DNA of 64,000 nucleotides from Bradyrhizobium hereditatis. Lineage in GTDB: Bacteria > Pseudomonadota > Alphaproteobacteria > Rhizobiales > Xanthobacteraceae. Location of the stretch: positions 248,001-312,000 of the forward strand of contig NZ_JAGKJK010000007.1 in assembly GCF_020329435.1 (NCBI RefSeq), in the 5' to 3' direction. The translations under genes and the position numbers were made by a program. The notes under the pieces were generated by a model, which did not search any database, was not told the origin of the DNA, and saw only the letters and a program-made list of their open reading frames with translations. Within the stretch, counting starts at the first letter, position 1. Every line of letters begins with the position of its first letter. This document shows, piece after piece, positions 57,375 through 64,000 of this stretch.

Positions 57375-57983
57375 ATGGTGACCATGCGTGAAGTGTCTGT
57401 CGACGACGCCACAACGGTGACCCAAATGGTTGCTGCCCTACTTGCCGAACTTGGGGCTGGCCAAGCGCAGGCCGGATTAGATAGCCAGCTGGTTGCCAAC
57501 CTTATCGCCATGAAAGAGCGCGTTTACGGGTTTCTCGCCTTCACCGAGGAACGGCCTGTCGGTATCATCATGGTGTCGGAAAGCGCTGCGCTTTTTGCGC
57601 GCGGAACCTACGGCATTATCACCGAACTCTACGTGGTGCCGGATCAGCGATCGTCTGGGGTCGCGATGCACCTTATTGAGGCTGCCGCGGCCCTGGGGAC
57701 GGTAAAAGGCTGGGGCCAACTTGAAGTGGGAGCGCCGAGGCAGCCGATGTGGAGCCGCAGCCCCAACTCAGCATTGTACCTGAAGGCTGGTTTTGCAGAG
57801 ATCGGCCCACGCCTCAAGTTGCCGTTGCACGGCCTAGTTAGCCAACGTGCGCAAGGCAATCCTGCGGGCGATCCGCGGTTAGATCCTCGGCGGCAACGCG
57901 CCCGATACCGCCGTGTCTCGGATTCATCTGCTGCAGGGTTTGCATCAGTGTCGATTTGCCGGCGCCCGATTGACCCGCGATGA
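57375..57983 (+). CDS. GNAT-family N-acetyltransferase
   Basis: Acetyl-CoA-dependent acyltransferase of unknown substrate. The ATG at 57375 sits behind GGAGGAGGATGTGAC and starts MVTMREVSVDDATTVTQMVA. The acetyl-CoA region is ITELYVVPDQRSSGVAMHLI, where the usual Q/R-x-x-G-x-G/A is QRSSGVA, and the end of the fold is NSALYLKAGFAEIGPRLKLP. The fold is complete at about residue 160. The last ~45 residues are Arg-rich and overlap a P-loop-like sequence on the other strand, so the gene may have been joined to foreign DNA at its 3' end. The DUF5695 gene follows. Confidence 0.75.
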   Translation: MVTMREVSVDDATTVTQMVAALLAELGAGQAQAGLDSQLVANLIAMKERVYGFLAFTEERPVGIIMVSESAALFARGTYGIITELYVVPDQRSSGVAMHLIEAAAALGTVKGWGQLEVGAPRQPMWSRSPNSALYLKAGFAEIGPRLKLPLHGLVSQRAQGNPAGDPRLDPRRQRARYRRVSDSSAAGFASVSICRRPIDPR

Positions 57984-58040
57984 AGTTTGTGACGCCGGCA
58001 CGCCTTGATCATCCGTATGTAGCGATACCGGATACGGTTG

Positions 58041-60770
58041 ATGACGAAGACCAAAGGCATGTCTAAAGCCTGGACGTATACGCGTCGTACGATGCTGTTG
58101 GGCAGTAGCTTCTTGGGTAGCGCGTTGTTCGGGGGCGTTACGGTGCCCACACCCAATCGGCCGCAGCGCAAGGTTACCATGGTGTTGAAGGCGGCCGACT
58201 CTCCCTTCGTCGTTGGGTGCACACAAGACGGCATTACCTCGTTGCGTTATCGTAACGATGCGTATGACACGGATTATGTCCTGCCTGGAGCCGTGCTGGG
58301 GACGGCTCACGCTAGAGTTCGGCGTGCCGGATCCGAGTGGCATACGCTTCGAACCGGCGTTGATGCAACGAAGCCGATGCATAGCGCGGCCCTTGAACTA
58401 GCAGCCCGCGATGCCGGCGTCCTTCTCACGACCCGCCTCGCAGTCGACGAGGCTGGATTGACCTGGGAGATCATGCTGCGGAACGACGGCATGGCGAGCG
58501 TGGAGGTTGGCGACCTCTATTTGCCCATGCCGATGAACACCGAATTTCCGGCAGGGCAACCGGTATCGGTGGCTGTTTTGAAGCACAGCTTCGTCTCGGG
58601 GCATGGATCGCACATCTTCTGGATTCGCGGCAACAGCACCGGTCCCTTCCTCATGCTCTTACCGGAAGCGGACACGTCACTGGAATATTGGGATGTCCAC
58701 AAGGATTCGGCCGAAGCCAGTGGGACGTGGTGCGCCTACATCTTGGGCGGGGCGGCCGCCGGCGAGGCAGTGGCGGGCGGGACTCGCTGGCGACAGCCGA
58801 CCCATTCCCTGTCCCTGTCGCCGGCCGAGCAACGGCGTTACCGTCTCCGCTTCCAGTGGGTTGCCGATTACGAGGCGGCGCGCAGGGCTATCGCGGACGC
58901 CGGTCTGGTGGACGTGGAAGTAATGCCGGGCATGACGGTTCCCAATGACCTGCATGTCGACATCGCGCTCGCGTCCTCCATTCCGGTGGAGCGAATCGAA
59001 GCGGAATTTACCGGCGACACGGTGGTGCAACGGTTGCCAGATCGGGCTGGCAGGCGACTGTGGCGGGTTCGCTTTTCGCGATTGGGCGAGAACCGGCTGA
59101 CCCTGCACCAGCCGGGTGCGCGCCAGACCTTTCTTGAATTCTTCGCTACCGAGCCCGTCGAGACGATGATGAAGAAGCGCGCAACCTTCATCGTGAAGCG
59201 GCAGCATCGTGACCCGTCCAAATGGTACGACGGTTTGTTTGGCGAGTGGAATATGGAGACGCAGGTCCTGCTTGGCCCGGACAATTACGACCGGATCAAG
59301 GGCTGGCGCATCTACGAGGTGACGTGCGACGATCCCGGGCTGAGCAAGCCCGCTTACCTCGCGACCAAGAATGCCGAGCATCCTGATGTGGCGGAAGTGG
59401 CGGCGCTGGATCGGTATATAGATACGTTCGTCTGGGGCGGGCTGCAACGTACCACACAGGAGGCATACGCCTACGGCCTCTACGGCATACCGGATTGGAA
59501 GCAGAACAGGGAAAGCAGCGATCCCGGCCCAAAGGGCCGCCTGCATATCTGGCGGCCTTATGACTATCCGCACATCTTCGCGATGTATTTGGCCATGCAC
59601 CGCATCGCGCGTGACCATCCCGCGATACCCACCCGCCAAAGCGCACGAGATTATTTGGTACGCGCCTACGGTACGGCGCTGGCCATGTTCACGGTGCCGA
59701 TGCGCGTGGTGATGTGGTCTGCCTACCGCACCGGCTTCTACAACGAATGTGTGATCCCCGAACTGGTTTCGGCGCTCACGACGGCGGGCTTGACGCGCGA
59801 GGCGGCGACGTTGGAGGCGCACTGGGCGCGTAAGGTGCGCGCCTTCGTCGATCCGAAGGCGGACCTGTTCAAGTCTGAATATCCGTTCGATTCCACAGCC
59901 TTCGAATCAACGCAGGCACTGGCGCGCTCGGCCCTTGACGACCCTGTCGCCATGGGGGTTTCGAAGGCGGCAGCGCGTGCCTTCGCGGAGCGTCAGATCG
60001 CTGCAAATCTGTTCTGCCGTGGCTGGCTGGAACCTGCTTATTACTACCTGGGCAGCGATTATCGCGGGACTGCGGGCGACGCCTATACGCTGACTTACAT
60101 GGCGCAGATGGGTGGCTGGGCGCTGCTTGATCATGCGCTGAACGATGCAGACGACCCGCATCCGCTCCTTCGTCTCGGCTATGCGTCACAACTCAGCGCG
60201 TGGGCTTTGCTGAACAGCGGCCCTGCGTCGGCCGGTCATGGCTATTGGTATCCGGGCGAGGAGAATGACGGCGCGGCCGGTGGCGGCTTCGAGCCGGCGC
60301 CGAGCGGGACCACATGGCTCGGTCAGCCGCATCACCGTGGTCCGTGGTATTACTCGTGCGAGATCGACCTGGGATTTTGTGGCGCTGTCCGCGCTGCTGC
60401 GACGATCATTGCCGACGATCCCATCTTCGGCCAGGTTTGTCACGGTGGCATCATGGAGACGTTCGCTCACACCCTGCGTATCTGGCCACGTGATGGCGTG
60501 CGGCGACGGCTCAACGTGCGGCTACAATCTCTCCGACTGGACTTGGTGCTGCTCGACGCCCGATTCGGGGCGGATCGACCGATCATTCTGAATTTGGGGG
60601 AGGGGTGGATCAGCCTTACGCCTGAGCCCTTTGCCCCATCTGCATCGGGAGTGACGTTCGAATTGCGGTACGATGACGGGAGGAAGCGCAAGGAAGTCGT
60701 CGACATCACGGACAGCCAGATCGTCGTCCGCTTGCCTGCGGCGCGCTTACCGCGGGTTCAGGTTCGCTAG
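58041..60770 (+). CDS. DUF5695 protein, putative Tat-exported glycoside hydrolase-like
   Basis: A large protein of about 909 residues from ATG 58041 (TTG 58038 or ATG 58059 are alternatives). The N-terminus carries a twin-arginine-type signal, TYTRRTMLLGSSFLGSALFG, so a folded protein would be exported. The first domain starts FVVGCTQDGITSLRYRNDAY then DTDYVLPG, which I associate with DUF5695 (the G-x-I-x-S-L ... T-N/D-Y-V pattern). The middle is an all-helical region rich in Trp and Tyr (RPYDYPHIFAMYLAMHRIAR; YGTALAMFTVPMRVVMWSAY) like an (alpha/alpha) toroid, followed by a beta domain. Acidic residues sit in the barrel, but I cannot name catalytic ones. Function unproven; a carbohydrate-active role is likely. 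It stands alone behind the GNAT gene and looks like acquired DNA. Confidence 0.65.
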   Translation: MTKTKGMSKAWTYTRRTMLLGSSFLGSALFGGVTVPTPNRPQRKVTMVLKAADSPFVVGCTQDGITSLRYRNDAYDTDYVLPGAVLGTAHARVRRAGSEWHTLRTGVDATKPMHSAALELAARDAGVLLTTRLAVDEAGLTWEIMLRNDGMASVEVGDLYLPMPMNTEFPAGQPVSVAVLKHSFVSGHGSHIFWIRGNSTGPFLMLLPEADTSLEYWDVHKDSAEASGTWCAYILGGAAAGEAVAGGTRWRQPTHSLSLSPAEQRRYRLRFQWVADYEAARRAIADAGLVDVEVMPGMTVPNDLHVDIALASSIPVERIEAEFTGDTVVQRLPDRAGRRLWRVRFSRLGENRLTLHQPGARQTFLEFFATEPVETMMKKRATFIVKRQHRDPSKWYDGLFGEWNMETQVLLGPDNYDRIKGWRIYEVTCDDPGLSKPAYLATKNAEHPDVAEVAALDRYIDTFVWGGLQRTTQEAYAYGLYGIPDWKQNRESSDPGPKGRLHIWRPYDYPHIFAMYLAMHRIARDHPAIPTRQSARDYLVRAYGTALAMFTVPMRVVMWSAYRTGFYNECVIPELVSALTTAGLTREAATLEAHWARKVRAFVDPKADLFKSEYPFDSTAFESTQALARSALDDPVAMGVSKAAARAFAERQIAANLFCRGWLEPAYYYLGSDYRGTAGDAYTLTYMAQMGGWALLDHALNDADDPHPLLRLGYASQLSAWALLNSGPASAGHGYWYPGEENDGAAGGGFEPAPSGTTWLGQPHHRGPWYYSCEIDLGFCGAVRAAATIIADDPIFGQVCHGGIMETFAHTLRIWPRDGVRRRLNVRLQSLRLDLVLLDARFGADRPIILNLGEGWISLTPEPFAPSASGVTFELRYDDGRKRKEVVDITDSQIVVRLPAARLPRVQVR

Positions 60771-60794
60771 TGTTGCCGATTATCGGGTGCGATC

Positions 60795-60965
60795 GGCACT
60801 TATGGCCTGCTGTTCCACGCGGCTTCCGAGGCGATGACGATCATCGCCGCAAATCCCGAGCATCTCGGCGCACGAATCCGCATCGCCGCGGTGCTGCATA
60901 CCTCGGGTTCGGCGATGACCCACCATCCGCACATCCACATGATCGTGCCGGGTGGCATCGGCGGC
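60795..60965 (+). mobile_element. IS91-family transposase relic
   Basis: Read in the plus strand: ASEAMTIIAANPEHLGARIR, then IAAVLHTSGSAMTHHPHIHM and IVPGGIGG. This is the HUH-type rolling-circle transposase signature of IS91 (L-H-T-W-G-x-x-L/M-x-x-H-P-H-x-H-x-x-V-P-G-G). The Tyr motif region and both ends are missing. Confidence 0.85.
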
Positions 60966-61531
60966 AAATTCAATAATCGTCGAAATATGGAAAAAGTGAA
61001 TGCCGTGGCCGCCCTCTCCCGGGAGAATCGCCTCTAGACTATCAATCGGCACTGGAATGGGACTCCCATCGGCGTCCAAAAGGGGCTCTGACTCATATGC
61101 GGAACGGCCCGGGCTGCAAGATCTTTCTCTGGTTGAACAAGGGATGACGGTGCGGTCATATGTTCGGCCTGTAAACGCGGCACTTGGCCGCTGGCCACGA
61201 TGATATCCGCGGAAGCAATCGCCCAATCAATTTCTTGCGCTCGAAGCGCAGTGAGTCAGGCGGTCTGATTGCTGCCGGGAATAACGAGCCGCGTGAGGGA
61301 TTTTCACTTCCTCGTCGAGGACGAGGCCGGGCATGAATTGCAGTTTGAGGATGTCCGCTTTTTGCTCAGCGAGGCTTAGCACGAAGGGCCAAGTTCGAGG
61401 CGGATCCATTGCTAGCCGGGAGTGAAGCAAGGATGTCCAGCCCTCGCTCATGGCGCCATCTCTTTTTGTCTTTTTGACAAACTGTGCCAATTGGCCCGAT
61501 CACTTTGACCCACAAACCGACAAATTGGATT
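60966..61531. other. Stretch between IS91 and Fic relics
   Basis: A minus frame 61227-61490 starts MAQFVKKTKRDGAMSEGWTS; it has protein-like parts (LSLAEQKADILKLQFMPGLV) but no motif I can name. Otherwise empty. Confidence 0.3.
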
Positions 61532-61618
61532 GATTTTCGACCTGCACGCTGAGTAAGTGATTTTCGACGAAATCACCATTTTTGCGGCATAATTCGACGC
61601 TCAATATGGATTTTCGAC
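61532..61618. repeat. Three direct repeats GATTTTCGAC before the Fic relic
   Basis: GATTTTCGAC occurs at 61532-61541, 61559-61568 and 61609-61618 (spacings 27 and 50), with a half copy AATTCGAC near 61591. The last one touches the ATG at 61620. They look like operator sites for a regulator of the downstream gene. Confidence 0.5.
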
Positions 61619-61619
61619 T

Positions 61620-63187
61620 ATGCAGCTGAACTTAGCGGAGACAAGGGCTTTCCAGGACAAGGAACTGCCTACCGAGGCCCAACTTGTCGGGCAGTCCGCA
61701 TTGGTCCAGACGCTGTCGGTTGTGGCACCCGTCCGTCGGCCTAGCGCCGTGTCGGAAAAGCATATCCGTGGCAGCCACCGGGATGAAGGCGACTGGCGGC
61801 TGTTCGACAAGTGATATTTGGCCCGGCGATAATTTTGCAGATCACCTCACCTTTGCCCTGCGCCACGAGGACCTCGATCTCCTCGTGATCAAGCGCGTGT
61901 TCAAGGCAGTCCCGAAGGCAGAAATTCGTGACTTTGTCACGGCGGCACCAACCGGTGCTCGCGCCGGGTCTGGTTCCTCTATGAAATGCTGACTGGTGAG
62001 ACGCTCGACATTCCGGATAACCCGAACGTCGCAGCTGTCGATTTGTTCGACCCGAAGGCTTACTTCACAGGCAAAGCCCAAGCTGTCAAAACGGCACCGC
62101 GTTCGCGACAATCTGCTCGGGACGAAAGATTTCAGCCCCTTTCATCCGAAGGACTTCCGCGCTCGTTGCCCTCACAGAGAGTGGCCTTGCGGAAAAGGCC
62201 CGCGAAACCGTCGGGCGTACCGGCGGCCATGTGGTCTCCCGCGCCGCGAGTTTTCTGTTGCTCGCCGATAACCGCGCAAGCTTCGAGATCGAAGGCGAAC
62301 GCCCGCCCAGGAACCGGCTGGAGCGGTGGGGACGCGCTGTCGTGCAGGCAGGCAAGCATGCTCTGACCCTTGAAGAGATCGTGCGGCTACATGGGTCCTC
62401 ATCGAAGACATCCGGCTCGTTCATCCAGGCCTTCGGCCAGATGGCGTTTTTCTGGGTGAGCGAGACCATGAGAATAATCCGCTGCCTGAGTTCATCGACG
62501 CCAGACCCGACGACCTGAATAGCCTCATGAAAGGCCTGATCGACGCTAACGCGCGTATGCGCGATGACGGGATTGATGCCGTTCTACAGGCGGCAAGCAC
62601 AGCTTTCGGGTTTGTCTATGTCCATCCGCTTCAGGACGGCAACGGACGCCTGCATCGCTGCCTCATCCACCATGTTCTGGCGGAGCGGAAATTCACGCCG
62701 CCAGGCATGGTGTTTCCGGTATTGTCCGTCATGCTCGACCGGATTGATGACTACCGCAATACCATACAGTCCCATTCCCGGCCCTTGATGGACTTTATCG
62801 ACTGGAAACCGACAGCGGACAGGAATGTCGAAGTGCTGAACGACACCGCGGACCTCTACCGCTATTTCGATTGCACCGACGAAGCGGAATTTTTGTATCA
62901 GTGCGTCAAGAGAACGGTGGAGCACGATCTGCCGCACGAAATCGATTATCTGCGCCGTCACGACGAAGCCCGCCGCAAAATCATGGACACGGTTGAAATG
63001 CCGGATCGCCTTGAAGACAGATCTGCTTCTGTTCATCCGGCAGAACAAGGGCGCGCTTCCCAAGAAAAGAAGAGAACGCGAATTCCAGAAGCTAACGGAC
63101 GATGAGGTTGCCAGCATCGAGGCCGTTGTCCGGGATGCATTCGAAGGGTTTGAAGTTAGCTCAAACGAGCAAAATCACGCCCCGTAA
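61620..63187 (+). pseudogene. Fic-domain protein, frameshifted
   Basis: Fic proteins transfer AMP or other groups to target proteins, often as toxins or effectors. Pieces in order and changing frames: SAVSEKHIRGSHRDEGDWRL; GDNFADHLTFALRHEDLDLL; YEMLTGETLDIPDN; DLFDPKAYFTGKAQ; VVSRAASFLLLADNRASFEI with EGERPPRNRLERWGRAVVQA; then a longer intact stretch (62527-63000) with the Fic motif VHPLQDGNGRLHRCLIHHVL (HxxxDGNGR) and MVFPVLSVMLDRIDDYRNTI. The end LLFIRQNKGALPKKRREREF is again shifted. The S/TxxxE/G inhibitory helix seems to be FEIEGE (S-F-E-I-E-G). At least five frameshifts, so not a working full-length enzyme. A terminator lies behind it. Confidence 0.85.
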
Positions 63188-63369
63188 GCTTTCGCGACAA
63201 ATCCCCTTATGTCGCTGATCAAGCGTGTGCAGCCGATCGAACAAAAAACTCGGGACAGCAGAAACCGACAATCTGAAGTCGATTCCCGCGACGGCCGTCG
63301 CGAGCCTCTCTGGCGGCCGGCTTAGTGATAGAGCAAGGACGATGCTGCATTTGGTGACAAAAACCGTCA

Positions 63370-63398
63370 GCCCCGCTCGTGAGCGGGGCCTTTTCTTT
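63370..63398 (+). terminator. Rho-independent terminator
   Basis: GCCCCGCTCGTGAGCGGGGC (63370-63389) folds into a strong stem and is followed by CTTTTCTTTG. On the other strand the stem is followed by TGACGGTTTTTG, so it may work in both directions. Confidence 0.8.
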
Positions 63399-63419
63399 GA
63401 TGGGACCGCGAGCACCCAG

Positions 63420-63556
63420 TACTCGTCGGACCGCGTGATCGTCATCACGCGCTGAGTAACTGCCGAGTGGGCCGGATCCGGCGAACCAGCTGTACGCGTC
63501 GATCTTGAAGAAGTAGCGGTCTGAGCCGAGATCGATAGAACCGAAGTCGTGCTCAC
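63420..63556 (-). pseudogene. DUF3768-family relic
   Basis: On the minus strand, in shifting frames: GEHDFGSIDLGSDRYFFKID, then AGSPDPAHSAVTQRVMTITR and SDEYW. This is the C-terminal half of DUF3768 proteins (G-E-H-D-F-G-x-F ... D-P-A-D-P-A-V-T-T-R-V-L-T-I-M), small proteins of unknown role that are common on plasmids and integrative elements. N-terminal half not readable. Confidence 0.55.
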
Positions 63557-63944
63557 CTTACGATCGTTGCTCGAGTAAACCGATCGAACTTGCGCACGAG
63601 CTCAAGCAGCTCGGCCTAGCGCTGCCGTGACAGGCTGGTGCCCCTGTTTCAGGAGGACGGTGCCGCTGAAGTCTGGCGAAAGCTGTCGTTCAAGCTGCGG
63701 ACTGTTGCGGTCTCGGTGTTGTCGGTCGTTGGGGTTCTTCCCTCGGTTATCGGCCACCCCCTTCGCGGCCGTCAGAAATGCAAAAGGCCGGTGGTCATGA
63801 GCGGACGCGCAACGGAGGGTCCGACCGAGGGTTCCGACTTTCGGTATGGGGTTGGATACCGTGCGCGTTAGCGCTCCCGGCCTATGACCGACATCCAGGC
63901 TGCAGCGTGGACGTGCCCAAGGGAGCCTGAACGAGGAACAGACA
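63557..63944. other. Stretch without a firm gene near the window end
   Basis: Overlapping frames on both strands without motif; probably the leader region of a gene starting at the window edge. Confidence 0.3.
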
Positions 63945-64000
63945 ATGCTCAAACTCGAGACGCGTCTAGAGACGATAGCGCCGTCAGGTCGCGGCCGGAA
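63945..64000 (+). CDS. Possible gene start cut by the window end
   Basis: ATG at 63945 behind GAGGAACAGACA, reading MLKLETRLETIAPSGRGR and open to the last base. Too short to identify. The good ribosome site and even composition suggest a real gene continuing beyond the window. Confidence 0.3.
   Translation, partial: MLKLETRLETIAPSGRGR

Overview
The window reads as part of a Bradyrhizobium-type symbiosis island. It carries nif structural and cofactor genes (nifDKENX), NifA/sigma-54 promoters, nodulation sulfation genes (nodPQ), a NodVW-like two-component system, a type III effector preceded by a tts box, a rhizobial palindromic repeat, and transposase relics of at least six IS families. The nif and suf genes look GC-rich and compact. 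The flanking accessory parts look more mixed in composition, with long stretches where no gene can be read. No nifH, nifB, nodABC, tRNA or rRNA gene was seen.

Layout. 1-861: 3' part of hemN. 1.1-9.4 kb: a membrane coiled-coil protein, IS66 and IS630 relics, an OprB-like porin with a duplicated N-terminus, two small genes in tandem, a thioesterase fragment and a TauD-like dioxygenase. 11.0-14.7 kb: stand-alone receiver, NodW-like regulator and NodV-like kinase. 15.6-19.1 kb: IS66 tnpA relic and nodPQ. 20.5-26.6 kb: a cytochrome P450 with a one-base frameshift, a prolyl oligopeptidase and a GH127 beta-L-arabinofuranosidase. 26.7-29.6 kb: a tts-box-driven effector gene, a second tts box cut off by an IS21 remnant, and an IS3 relic. 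30.9-32.3 kb: a strongly decayed nifA pseudogene. 32.3-37.9 kb: two NifA sites and a -24/-12 promoter followed by fdxN-sufBCDS. 38.6-41.4 kb: doxX pseudogene and a two-domain malic enzyme. 42.0-49.9 kb: a NifA site and -24/-12 promoter, then nifD-K-E-N-X, two small nif-associated genes and fdxB. 50-55.5 kb: small genes, marR relic, an MFS exporter, IS5 relic. 55.8-57.3 kb: bioB and sfnG pseudogenes. 57.4-60.8 kb: a GNAT and a Tat-exported DUF5695 protein. 60.8-64 kb: IS91 relic, fragmented Fic pseudogene, terminator and DUF3768 relic.

How the genes fit together. The suf genes can build Fe-S clusters for nitrogenase and are placed under a NifA-type promoter together with a 2[4Fe-4S] ferredoxin. 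NifENX and the small nif proteins build and carry FeMo-cofactor for NifDK. Malic enzyme would supply reductant and pyruvate from plant dicarboxylates. NodVW and NodPQ act earlier, in signal perception and Nod-factor sulfation, and the effector acts on the host cell.

The most unusual points are the nifA relic lying directly in front of a working-looking NifA promoter with nifB missing; a prolyl oligopeptidase next to a beta-L-arabinofuranosidase, which could process arabinosylated hydroxyproline-rich plant peptides; a short repeated reading frame fused to the 5' side of that peptidase gene; and an orphan tts box.
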